Of a stretch of 44,753 bases of DNA, positions 32,238 to 43,198 are shown one piece after another (position 1 is the stretch's first letter; each line of letters starts with the position of its first letter). The stretch is from Carex sylvatica (Eukaryota; Streptophyta; Magnoliopsida; Poales; Cyperaceae): positions 1 through 44,753 of the forward strand of contig CAXKVR010000414.1 in NCBI GenBank assembly GCA_964058845.1, given 5' to 3'. The notes beneath the pieces were generated by a model, which was not told where the DNA came from, did no database searches, and worked only from the letters and a program-made list of their open reading frames with translations. A program made the translations under genes and the position numbers.

Positions 32238-32527
32238 TGCAAGATCATTTGTACATTGTAATGTATCATAGTTCAACTCTTATTTTCATATTATTTCTAT
32301 AAATGAAAAGAATCCTGCAATAAAAGCCAGAAGCATCTACTTCTGCAGCTGCGCTTCCAAGTCCCAATCAATGAAATGCATCAAACAACGTCTACTGAGG
32401 CCAAATCATTTAAAGAGGAGCTCAAGCATTTGTCCGTACCAAAGTGACTCTGGCAAACAGAAAAAAAAAAAAAAATTAAATGCGATTCCAAATTCTCCTT
32501 GGTGCATATATACACTCATAGGTCATA

Positions 32528-32945
32528 GAGTAGGGTTCAAATGCCTTAATTTTTGGTATCTTCACTCTGTTTTTATTTTTTTAAACTTTAATAATTCAAA
32601 ATTTAAAATTTAAAAGTCAAAATAAAACCGTTAGATATGATCTACATCATTTTATCTATGCACGTGTAAAAAATTATGACATTTCAATTTTATTTGAGTT
32701 GTCCTCAAGAGCTTGTAAAAATGTACTAATGTGGATAATTTATAGACGTTGATTTTTGAGCTTATTAATTCACATAAAAACAAAATTGAAATGTGATGAT
32801 TTTTTATGAGCACATAGGAAAAATAATATAGATCACATCTAATGATTTTATTTTAACTTTTAAGTTTTAAATTTTGAGTTATTAAAGTTTTAAAAAATGA
32901 AGACATGGTGGAGACATAAAAAATGGAGGCATTTGAATCCTCCTC
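32528..32945. mobile_element. Mutator-type MITE, 418 bp (GAGKAGG ends)
   Basis: A perfect 9-bp duplication TAGGTCATA (32519-32527 and 32946-32954) flanks it. The ends are GAGTAGGGTTCAAATGCC and, reversed, GAGGAGGATTCAAATGCC. The arms are about 200 bp long and meet near 32740 with little loop. Confidence 0.87.
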
Positions 32946-33003
32946 TAGGTCATAATATACTAATTCACAGCCATATATATTTATAATTCATTATAAAGGT
33001 ATA

Positions 33004-33369
33004 CAGGGGCGGACCTAGGATTTTCGTCGCCGGTTAAAAAAAATATCGAATCAGGTTTAAATAGGTTATCGGATTTAAACTCATTAACTAATTGGGTACT
33101 CGATAAAAAAACAATGTTTTGACATATTTTTCAATGCCTGACTTATAATTTTTGATACTTTAACTTATAATTATAATTATCAATCATAATTTAAAAAATA
33201 TATTTTGATTTTAACACTAAATTTAACCTGAATTACAAATTAAACATCCAAAGAAGGCAAATTTTTTTCAGAAAAGAGCAAAGTCGATTAGTACCGATAA
33301 ATCACCACTAAAACTCAAAATTCAGGAGAGAGCAGCTGTCGTCTTGTTTCTATACTGGGTCCGCCCCTG
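33004..33369 (-). mobile_element. hAT-type MITE, copy 1
   Basis: The ends are CAGGGGCGGACCTAGGATTT and, reversed, CAGGGGCGGACCCAGTATAG. The flanks AAGGTATA and AAGATGTA agree at 6 of 8 positions. The reverse strand matches the element at 42866-43190 along most of its length (CTGAATTTTGAGTTTTAGTG, TAATTCAGGTTAAATTTAG). Confidence 0.82.
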
Positions 33370-33465
33370 AAGATGTATTATACTAAAAATGTTGAGCGAG
33401 TTTTATGGCCAGCTTGTGTTATAAATACACGCACACACTCTGGATTGAGCTTTTCGTTAAGCCAA

Positions 33466-33657
33466 CAGCTTGGGTCTGATGGCTATTGGACCCAAAGTGG
33501 TTTCAATGAGTTTGCTCACCATCGGATCTGCTTTAGAATTCGTGCGCACGAATTTTAAAGCACACGCAAAAGTGCGCGCATGAATCCTAAAGTAGATCCG
33601 ATGGTGAGCAAACCCATTGGAACCACTTTAGATCCAATGACCATCGGACCCAAGCTG
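33466..33657. mobile_element. 192-bp foldback element
   Basis: The left arm from CAGCTTGGGTCTGATGGC is inverted in the right arm ending CATCGGACCCAAGCTG. The arms are about 85 bp, with conserved GTTTGCTCACCATCGGATCT blocks and an alternating-GC centre (GTGCGCACG). It is related in its inner arm to the element at 17684. It lies about 450 bp upstream of the DUF547 gene start. No target duplication was identified. Confidence 0.78.
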
Positions 33658-34110
33658 CTCTCTTTGATTAAATGTGACACTGATGCAGGATCAGAGAGAA
33701 CACAGCTCAGAACTCACAGAGGGAGAGCTAGAGAGAGAGAGAGATGCTATAAATGTCATTAAATGCCACTATTAATTCTCCAACGGTAAAAAGCCCCTAA
33801 AGCCTACAGGCTTCATTTCTCACTGTAAAACGTGGCAATTGTTTCTTTATCCTCTGTTTCCAACCACCATACCTCTATTAATATCAGACAGGATGCTCTT
33901 GTGAGTACATACGCATTTAATAACAAAAAAAAAGGTAAAAACTTTACAACACTGTACAAGTCAGGGAGCATCCGATGGTGTTTTACTGTTTTTCCTCTGT
34001 TTTATCTATCTTGTCCTGGTATCAAGAAATAAATGCTACTATAGTACTATCCAAGAGAAATTCATTTAGTAGAAAAGTGCATGTGAAAGAAGAGAGAATT
34101 TAGAGAGAAA
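33658..34110. other. Upstream flank of the DUF547 gene
   Basis: Includes a GA-rich run at 33723-33744 (GAGAGAGAGAGAG) and the presumed leader and promoter of the gene starting at 34111. No separate gene was seen. Confidence 0.45.
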
Positions 34111-37100
34111 ATGGTTTCTATTGAGCATCACAGGTATCATAGACGATCAAAGAGGTAAGCAATTTTCATAAAATGATTTGGATGTATGTATATATATATA
34201 TACCACTTTTATGGCACAGCATTTTGATTTTTGACATGAACTGATTTGTTCTGATGGTTTTTCCTTTCCATTTTCAGTCCCTCTGATGGGTTCAAGAGTT
34301 TTACAAAATATGAATCTCCATATCATGCAAAGAACAACTGGAATCAATCTCAGGTTAAAAAAAGAAGAAGAAATAATGCCTTGATTTCTCATGCAGAAGT
34401 TAAATTTATTTATCTTCCTTTTTGCTTAATTAATAGACTGCTGAAAGCAAAATCAGGAATAACCATGTCTTCCTGAAAGATGATATAAGGATAGGATTAC
34501 ATTGGTTTTGTTATCAATATTTAATTTTCTAGAGCGAAGTTGCAGAGAAAAATGGTAGCATCAGTACTAAAATTACTGCAAATTGAACTTACGGCTAGAA
34601 CTGTTCCCTATATACCAAATCAATTGCATGTTTCTCAAATTACTGCAATAAAACTTGGACTTAATGGGGCTCTGCCAAAAATCACAACAGGCAAAAAGAT
34701 TACAGTTTGAATTGCATCAAGAAAGATCTATTCATGCCATGCTTGAAAAGACAATAGGCCGAGCTTCGACTGCCTCTTCTCCAGGACATGCCAATTTCTC
34801 TGCTCAGGTAATAATTTATCAAATATATATGTGAACGCACTGTGTATTTTTTTTCATGTTTCTGTTGAGATAAATTTTCAGAAAATTTGAATAGTAATAA
34901 AATAATCAAAATAAATCAAATTAATTATATTAGCCGGAATTTTTTTTTTTTTTTGAAAGAGTTGGCAGTAGCTACCATGCATATTATACAGATTTTGATG
35001 CCACCTTCTTAAGTGAATTCTCTCTATCGTTCAAGATTTGTGGAAACGTCTTCAAAATTATTTGAGACAGTCGCTCCTCATAGCACCACTATAGAAGCGA
35101 CTGACGATAACTTTATAATATCCATCAAGATCGGATATATGAAAGAAATGGAATTCAAGAGGGAAATGATAATAAGATTGGATATATGAAGGAAGTGGAA
35201 TTGAAGATAAATTATTGAGAAATAATATGTATAGCAAGATTATAAAGGCAAAGCCTTTTCTTTTTCTCTAGTTTTGTGCTTTTGCTAAGAGCGAGAGAGT
35301 TGACACGGAGAGATTTGTCTTATATGCGAGTGTATGTGGAATCTGAATCTGTACCTTAATTTATGGACCGTACGATCTGGTCCATGTCTATAACGCTGGG
35401 GGCTCTTTAATAATAATGCAGATTTAAATCGGACGGTCCAGATCTTATTTGAGTTAATGCAGAAGATACGAATCCGTGTATGTTAGGGGAATAGATATGA
35501 ATGTCTCCAACTCTCCGGAGAGAAAAAATGCAACGGCTCGTGGATCTTATGCCAACAATTTATTCGGATTTGAACTGGAATTAGTGATTAGTGAGGATTC
35601 TGAACTGTTTCCAGTGGTAATGTGAAAGAACTGGAATTTTTCAATTCAACTCTAAGATTATAAATATTATGAATATACTCAAATGATTAAAAACAGTTGA
35701 AAATAATTAAAACAAATTAATGTTTGTCAGTTAAAGGAAGATAATTAACAAATTTATTAAAACAGAAATTTTGGCATTTCTTAGTTTAAGTTTTAACAAT
35801 CCCTCACAAAGTTCAAAATATAAGAATATCAAACGATAGATCTATGGAAGCAATTTGCTAGATATTTATATTGTGCATCGATGAAGGTGTTTACAAACCT
35901 TGAACCTCATCCAGTATTGATGGCTTTACATTTGGAGGATATTAGAAAATTATGTCTTGAACTTGGTTCTTGAATTCAAAATTACACCACCACATATATA
36001 ATATGAAGATTCTCGTTGCGGGTTGTGCATTAATGGCTGTTCATTTTAAGCCCTGAAATTATCTCATGTGACTATTGTTGCTTTCTCATCTCAAAGCCTA
36101 CCTCATTCTTTTTTTTCTGTGCAGATTAAGGAATTGATGGTTGAAATCGATTTGCTTGAAGAAGAGATCGCAAACCGCGAGCAGCATGTTCTATCACTAT
36201 ATAGAAGCATATTTGATCAGTGCATTTCAACTGCTCCCTCATCAGAACGAGGTTCTAGTATTGCTTCTCCTGTGCGCAGTATAAAAGAACGGCCGAAGAA
36301 GCACCCAATTGTGGTTTCAAGTGGCTTTTGCTCATCAAAGAAGTTTAATTTTCATTATTTCCAGATTTGGGGTGCTTTATCGAAGCAAAAATTTATTTCT
36401 AAACCCGATATTAGGCAGGAGGGTACCATTTTGAGCGAACCGAAAGACATTCATCTTACAAGTATCTCTTCTGAGGTGAGCACAGTACGAGTTATCATGT
36501 TTATCCGTGTTTATAAGAAACGTTAATTTGAATTCTAGATTCTTATAAGCAAGGGGATCTTATAGATAGTTCTCACGTAGAGCTGTTGATTTGAAGTCAT
36601 GATTGTTCCTTTGTACACCAGTTGGCCTTTTATTTGTAAGGCATAGGAAATAGAAATACATGGAAACATATGAAAGTGTGCTGCTGTATGTGCTGTCTAA
36701 CTTCTATTTGTCCCTATAATAGGTGCTTGTCTTGCAAAGCAGCAATTCGGGCAATTGTCTGAAAGAGGATCTAAGCAAATGCCCAAATAAGGTGTCAGAA
36801 GAAATGGTTAGATACATGGCCACTATATATTGTTTGTTACAATGGAGCGACCCCTCGGAAAATGCCGAGAAAATGTGTGCTCCTTTCTTATCTAGATCTT
36901 CAATAACTGCTCTTCCTAGGAGATCCAATGGAAGCCAAGATCGCTTTTCTTCTAAAAGACCATTCGAAATGTGTTCGATATGGTCAGAAAAATATCAGAG
37001 TTCAGATGCGTCTTCTGCTATTAATAATTACAGGTACTTGTTTGTGCAAAACTTCACCTTAATTATATTGCCCTTTCTGGGCTTATTTCAGATTTGATTG

Positions 37101-38952
37101 CAAATTTGGGAACATATACAGTGATCCTAAATAGGGTTAATTCATGACAATAGAAAGTTGATATCAGAATTAAAGATAAGATAGTTAAACGGATAACTTA
37201 TTGCACAATATCAGAACATAATTTGGTTAAATTGCAGATTTGCAATTCAGTTGTAGAATTACGAGTAGTAATCAATACCCATGAAATTATGTTCTGTTCT
37301 GATTTTGGTATATACTTTTCCTAATTAGGTTGTTACTTAAACAGCTGGAGAGAGTCAATCCGGGTGGCATAGCCCAAAATGCCAAATGCGCCTTCTGGTT
37401 AAATATCTACAATTCACTTGTTATGCATGTAATATACTTATAAGCTAGATGCATGGTTTACAATTTTCTTTTATATTTTCTTTAGCATCTTAATTACTTT
37501 AATGTTTTGTGCATCTAATGATTCTAATCTATCATTCCTAGGCATATTTAACATATGGTTTTCCAAGCAGTTCATTGAGAAGGATGCTTTTGATTCACAA
37601 GGTAGTGAAATTAGCTTATAAGATATTCATGTTGCATCGGTGATAAACAAATAATGATTGCAATAAAAAAAGAGAAACAACCAAATAAAATAAAATAAAA
37701 TAAAAAATAAAAACCAAATCAGTGGACAGTAGCATACATTTTCTTGTAATACCAGACCTGACAGATACCATACTAGTCTACAACAGGTAATCCCTTAAAA
37801 AGTTAGTTAAATATGATCATAGAAGCACTCTATGGTCAGATTAAAAGAATGGGTCCCAACTCCTGTATGCTGTAATCTGTAGCATAATCTAGAAGGTAAT
37901 GTTTAGTTAAACTTTTTACTGTTATTACTGCAATATAAAGTAATTTGGTAACTCTAGTAGGGAATTTTCAAATTTCTTTGTCAGTATCTTAGTAGTTCAC
38001 TTCAATGTATACTCCTCCCCTGATGTATTTTAGGCTGCGTACAACATAGGAGGCTACATTGTGACAGCCAGTTCCATAGAGCATTACATACTGCACTGCC
38101 ACACTCCTGGTACTGCCCGAGTATGTCGCACCATTTCCTGTGTTTACTATTATTTATATTCTTGTATAATTTTTTTCATCCTTTTTTTAAAGTATTAATT
38201 GGAAAGTCCTTCTGTACAACTGGTTCAGAGTTTATTTATGCAGTTAAGCCCTCAATTGTACTAACTCTCCTTAATAAATTTTAGGTTCATTGATACCTAA
38301 GTTTCAGTAATCTTTTAAATTTTGAAAATTATTAGCTTGTTTCTGATAACTTTAACTCAACTGCAGTGGATTGAAACTAAGTTCATAAATGCAATGAGAA
38401 AGAAAAATGGAGAGGAGAAGCACTTAACTAACTCGTGCTACGCCCTTGCGGAATGTGAACCGCTTGTTCTGTTTGCCTTGTGCACCGGTTCTTCTTCAGA
38501 CCCCATGGTAATTAATTTATAGTCAATTTTCAAAATATTTCTATTCCTTCTTTTGCTTATATAGGCTCTATGTACCAAACAATCATTTATTAAAAAAAAA
38601 TATAACTGTTGTTTTATTAATGCAGCTTAGAGTGTACACTCCCAAGAACCTTTCAGATGAATTAAAGAAGGCAAGGAAAGAGTATCTTCAAGCGAATGTG
38701 GTAATTAAAAATTCAAAGAGGGTACTTTTGCCAAAAGTCATAGAGAGATATGCAAAAGAAGCTTCGCTTAGCCATGACGGTCTCCTTAAGTTGGTCTCGA
38801 GCAGCTTAGATGGTAAATACCCAGATTTTGTGCAAAATTTCAGCGACTTGACTAGAAAGCAAGCTTCACAAATCATTGAGTGGTTACCCCACAATGCTAG
38901 GTTCCACTATGTATTTGCTAGGAATTTTACTCAAAAACCATGTCTTCGGTGA
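34111..38952 (+). CDS. DUF547 protein with MIP1-type leucine zipper
   Basis: Exons: 34111-34154, 34278-34353, 34691-34807, 36125-36475, 36723-37033, 37329-37428, 37542-37601, 38034-38120, 38367-38507, 38626-38952. All junctions are GT-AG and the frame runs through 537 residues. Residues about 41-115 form the ternary-complex-factor MIP1 leucine-zipper region (KRLQFELHQERSIHAMLEK, IKELMVEIDLLEEEIANREQ, SLYRSIFDQ), predicted coiled coil. The DUF547 domain spans about 295-430 with NAKCAFWLNIYNSLVMHAYL and GGYIVTASSIEH. The C-terminal part ends with an ARFHYVFARNF-type motif. The biochemical function of plant DUF547 proteins is not established; MIP1 was named as a partner of a MADS-box factor. The first three short exons are inferred from frame and splice sites, so the start is less sure than the rest. 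Confidence 0.9.
34808..36124 (+). other. Large intron 3 of the DUF547 gene
   Basis: A 1317-bp intron containing a poly-T tract (34938-34954), then a stretch at about 35340-35480 with GGACCGTACGATCTGGTCC and CGGACGGTCCAGATC in inverted relation, and TTGAGTTAATGCAGAAGATACG, which recurs near 13750. This looks like a transposon relic, but its ends were not defined. Confidence 0.5.
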
Positions 38953-39012
38953 ATTCATGTAAAATTAATTAAGGACGGTCTACAATCTTTTGAAAAAAAA
39001 AAAAAACGACTC
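38953..39012 (+). other. Start of the 3' flank of the DUF547 gene
   Basis: A short AT-rich flank ending in a poly-A tract (38994-39006) before the LINE-flanking duplication. The original 3' untranslated region may continue into that duplication. Confidence 0.4.
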
Positions 39013-39141
39013 AAGAAAATAGACTGTACTTTTCAAATTGTACCAATTTTTTTTTTTTTTTTTTTTATCATGTACTTACTTTAGACTTGTATTGTATTTA
39101 CAAGTATTTAAATTAGGCCACATTTTAAAAGATGGACATAT
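39013..39141. repeat. Left copy of the long LINE-flanking duplication
   Basis: From AAGAAAATAGACTGTACTTT to AAAAGATGGACATAT. It is 129 bp here and 108 bp in the right copy at 40316-40423. The difference is a longer poly-T run and an extra ten bases (ACAAGTATTT-like) near 39105. Confidence 0.85.
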
Positions 39142-40315
39142 TGGCATAAAAAATTTGATAACTTTTAATTGGACGCTCCTTGCAAAAATCATGGTTCGAT
39201 GGCTATCAGTGGAAAGGCCACCATGGATGGAATTGGCACAACTTAACACTACGGTTACAAGGCCATGGGAACTAACTGTAACCACTCCACTCTGGAAAAG
39301 CCTAACGCCCATTCAAGAATTTCTATATGGTTCTGTGCGCTTCAAAAAAGGGCAAGGATCGCATATAAAATTCTGGAAAGATTTATGGCTGCATGATCCA
39401 ATAAGAAATAGATACAACTTGCTATACACATATGCCGACAAAAGGACATGACGGTGGCTGAAGCAATTGTACATGGGAACTGGTTTCTTCACATATCGGA
39501 TCAGATCTCATTGTTAGCGCAATAGGAACATCAAGCATTGCTGGCAGAGCTGTCACAGGTATAAATTTTAACATCAAATCAGCAGCAAGATGAACTCATT
39601 TGGAAGTGGAAGGAAAGTGGGAAGTATAATGTTAAATCATATTATAGAGTCTTTGAGGAGGGACCCTATATTAGAACACACATAGCAAGAATTTGGCATA
39701 TTAAAACACAATTGAGGGTCATGATATTTGGTTGGCTGATGCTCAACAACAAGATCCTGACGGTTGATAATTTGGTTAGTAGAGAATGGTGCATGGTTAA
39801 TAGATGCTCTTTGTGCAAGCAACAAGTAGAATCGGTTAACCACCTCTTCAAGCAATGCCAGTTCGCTATACTGGTAAGAAGGAAAATGCGGATCAGGAAT
39901 TCGGATTTGGGAAAGTGTCAGTTCTTTACTCAGGGGAACTTTCAAGGTGCAATGTTAGACTCTAAATGAAAGATGGTAAGAAGAACATCATTGACCATGG
40001 TGTTCTCTATATGGAAGGAAAGATGTAGAAGAATATTTCAAGAAATAAGCAAAACTCCAAATCAATTATCTTGGGAAATAGTGCAAGAGGTTAGACTTTG
40101 ATTTTCTGAGGAGTAAATCGATACTGTGGCAGTTACAATAGTTTTTTTTATTTCCTTTTATTCTGATTTTCATATTGATCTTCTTTTATTTTTTACTTTT
40201 CTTTCTTTGTAGTGTTTTGTAAATAATTTGTGTAAGGACTTTTTTATCATACCACTGGTATGATCATATATGGAATTTGAGAGCTTGACCCTCATGTTTC
40301 TCTTTCAAAAAAGAA
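39142..40315 (+). mobile_element. 5'-truncated LINE (zf-RVT region of ORF2), broken
   Basis: Conceptual translation shows the C-terminal part of a plant L1-type ORF2. Seen in pieces are LYGSVRFKKGQGSHIKFWKD and LWLHDP, then DELIWKWKESGKYNVKSYYR, IWHIKTQLRVMIFGWLML, and CSLCKQQVESVNHLFKQCQF, the zinc-binding reverse-transcriptase motif. A stop (39449-39451), frame changes and no RNase H or endonuclease show it is dead. The 3' end has an untranslated tail and an A-rich end (40306-40317). It is bounded by a direct repeat of more than 100 bp. Confidence 0.88.
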
Positions 40316-40423
40316 AAGAAAATAGACTGTACTTTTAAAATTGTACCATTTTTTTTTTATCATGTACTTACTTTAGACTTGTATTGTATTTAAATTAGGC
40401 CACATTTTAAAAGATGGACATAT
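40316..40423. repeat. Right copy of the long LINE-flanking duplication
   Basis: It matches 39013-39141 apart from a shorter poly-T and a ten-base deletion. It follows the A-rich end of the LINE directly. Confidence 0.85.
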
Positions 40424-40812
40424 CCATAATAGAAACTTATTTTAAAATTAGAAAAATTTAAAATGTCAAGTACCAACTTAAATTTTAATTTTATATTGAT
40501 AATATTCGTACAATTTTAATTTTAATTTTAATTTCAACGCTACCACATCTTGTTTGTCAAAAGTTTTAATATCTGATAATCATACTCTTCCTACTTAATG
40601 TCTAAAATATTTGTAATTGTTACTGAGATTATTTATTTATTAGAGAAAAGCGACAACCTTGAAAGGTTGTGGTTTTGAACAATCTAATCGCAATACATAT
40701 TGAGCTTGAAGCATGAATTGAGGGCGACAATGTATTTTTTGTGCCGAAATAAATTTAATGATATGATCATAGACAGGTGGAGGTAGAAATTTTTTGTTGG
40801 AGGTTCAATATT

Positions 40813-41212
40813 GAGCAAAATTAGAGTGTGAGCACATCTTCAAAAAGCTATCAGATTGACTTTGAACTACGAATCTTAACTGTTGAAATCCAAGTACTTC
40901 GTTAGTGATGCACGTACGTGCAAAAAAAATTAAGTTTCAAATTTATTTAGTACATGGTCAAGCGGTTAAAAAATGATAAAAAATTAATACATAAAATAAT
41001 TTAAAAAATAACTTATAAAATATTTATTGTTTTGACCGCTTGACCATGTGCTAAATAAATTCAAAACTTTAAATTTTTTGCATGTACATGCATCACTCAT
41101 GAAGTTCTTGGATTTCAACGTTTGAATTCGTAGTTCAAAGTCAATTCGATAGTTTTTTGAAAGTGTGTTCACCAACTCCTCTTGGTGAGCACATCACTCC
41201 CTAGTTTTGCTC
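40813..41212. mobile_element. Mutator-type MITE, 400 bp (GAGCAAAA ends)
   Basis: A perfect 9-bp duplication TTCAATATT (40804-40812 and 41213-41221) flanks it. The ends are GAGCAAAATTAGAGTG and, reversed, GAGCAAAACTAGGGAGTG. Arms of about 170 bp share GACTTTGAACTACGAAT and ACATGGTCAAGCGGT, meeting at a short AT loop near 40995. The right arm has an extra insert of about 25 bp near 41170. Confidence 0.87.
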
Positions 41213-41221
41213 TTCAATATT

Positions 41222-42857
41222 AGCGAGCTTTCAAACTGAGACAAAAATTATAATATTATAGAAGTCGACAATGGACACAATTAGTAAATAAAATGATGAT
41301 TAATTATGGTTGAAACTATAATATTTTTTCAGAAATTTATAAAATAACACAGAGAAACACAATTGACCCTCATTCCTCTCAATTGGATCCACCCCTGACC
41401 ATTGACAAAATTTAATAGAAAAGTGAAGAAAATAAGATACAGAGATAGAGAAAGAGAGTGACAGATCTTTTTGTATATTGAGATGTGATGAATTGTAAAA
41501 AATGTTGTTGCAACAGACGTTGATAACGTTAAGAGGTAGACAGAGTCACAGAGAGAATTCTTAGATTGTGTTTTAGAATAGTTTGTATAAAAGGAATGAA
41601 GGGAAAGAGAGAAAAATCGAGGAGTTTATGCAAATGCTTCACTTTTGCTCCCCTCCTCTCTCTTCTCAGAGTGTTTTTTTTCTCCAAAGCAAGTAAATTT
41701 CTCAATCAAGTCGGTTATGTTTTTTTTTTTTTTTTTTTTTAAATTGCTGAGACTTGAAAAGAAATACATGTACTAAACAAAATGGTTCAAAGATTTTATC
41801 TTTCTTAAAAATAATATTTCCGCTCTCCTCCTCCAAATTTTCTTATATCTCATAAATTAACACGCATCGGACCGAATAAACATCAAAAGAGTACGTAGGT
41901 AAAAATTTCAAATACATACCTTTTTTCTTATCTCTCTCCTCTTTCATTCGAGAATTTCCACTTCTTATTTGTGGATTATGGTTATCTTTTGACGAAAGAC
42001 ACTTTTTAAATAATGTGCAAAAATACGGTGTTTTTTTTGAAAAAAAACTTATCTTGACAATTTTTTACAGATCCATGTAATATTAAATATATTAATTTAT
42101 CAGCCACAATTTTTATTTTCACCTATAGTGTCTCGCTACTCGATTGTCGACCATCTTAAATAACTTGTTCATCCTAAATTGAAAAACAAGTTAAGAAGCA
42201 TACTGAATGCTATTATTACAAATTAAATCTCAATTAAAATGACAATTTCATTTTGAACAGAAGATTAATAGAAATAAAATGCGTCATTGAAAATTATCAT
42301 TTATTCTCCCTGTACATCTTCTAAATTTGAAATGTTGCTTGTCCTTATTTTCATTTTTCTAAATAATTTATCTCTATTATTAATTGTTGTTGTTATTATT
42401 ATAATAATAATATGTTGTATATTATTTTCAGTTTTTAATGGAGAATTGTTTTCATCAAACAATTTATGCTCATTTGCAGAATCTTTTTTTTCTTAATAAG
42501 ATAAAATGAAATCCGTCCATCCCAGTTAATGCACACTCATACTTTTGATCTTCAATGATTATTTAATAATGTAAAAGTTTTTTTTTTTTACGAGAAAGGT
42601 GTGACAAACCTATTTATACTAAATTACTAACATGCGTCTTTGGAACACATGAAGATCTTAATTTTTAAATGATCACTAATTTTATTTCTATATATTATGC
42701 TTGATTGTTAAATAAAAGATAAAATAAGTGACTTATCTCATACTTAAATTATCAGAAATAAAACATAAAAAATAAGATAAAATTACATCAGACTTAGTTA
42801 AATTATTTTTTCAAACGAATTAGCTTACTTCATACTTATTCAATAGCAAGATTCATA
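41222..42857. other. Intergenic, no gene seen
   Basis: No coding region was recognised. Contents are a poly-T tract (41720-41740), a C/T-rich stretch near 41645-41690, and ATT-type triplet runs near 42390-42420. A 69-codon open frame at 42287-42496 is low complexity and probably not a gene. Confidence 0.4.
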
Positions 42858-42865
42858 GTCGCAAT

Positions 42866-43190
42866 TAGGGGCGGACCCAGTATGAGGGGAGTAGCCGCTC
42901 CTCCCCTGAATTTTGAGTTTTAGTGGTAATCTATCGGTATTGATCGACTTTGCTCCTCTCTAGATGTTTGATTTGTAATTCAGGTTAAATTTAGTGTTAA
43001 AATAAAAATATATTTTTTAAATTATAATTAGTAATTAAAATTATAAGTTAAAGCATTAGAAATTAAAAATTAAAATATTAAAAAAATATAAGTCAAAGTA
43101 TTATTTTTTATCTAGTATTTAATAATTATTAATTAAATTAGTTATTTAAATTTTGATTCGATATTTTTTTTTTTCAAAAATCCTGCCCTG
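42866..43190 (+). mobile_element. hAT-type MITE, copy 2
   Basis: A perfect 8-bp duplication GTCGCAAT (42858-42865 and 43191-43198) flanks it. The ends are TAGGGGCGGACCCAGTATGA and, reversed, CAGGGCAGGATTTTTG. It matches the reverse strand of 33004-33369, with a few hundred bases of shared interior. 8-bp duplications identify the hAT superfamily. Confidence 0.87.
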
Positions 43191-43198
43191 GTCGCAAT

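Larger units (their letters stand above)
29987..32279. mobile_element. Composite MITE (GAGTTGGG family) with two nested insertions
   Basis: The left end GAGTTGGGTTATGATGCAAT and the right end, reversed, GAGTTGAACTATGATACATT match the ends of the element at 12478-12826. The flanks TTATATTTA and TTATTTTCA agree at 7 of 9 positions. Two insertions split it: 30020-30293, bounded by TATAGGT, and the foldback 30621-32237, bounded by TGCAAGATC. Removing both leaves an element of roughly the same size and order as 12478-12826. Confidence 0.75.
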
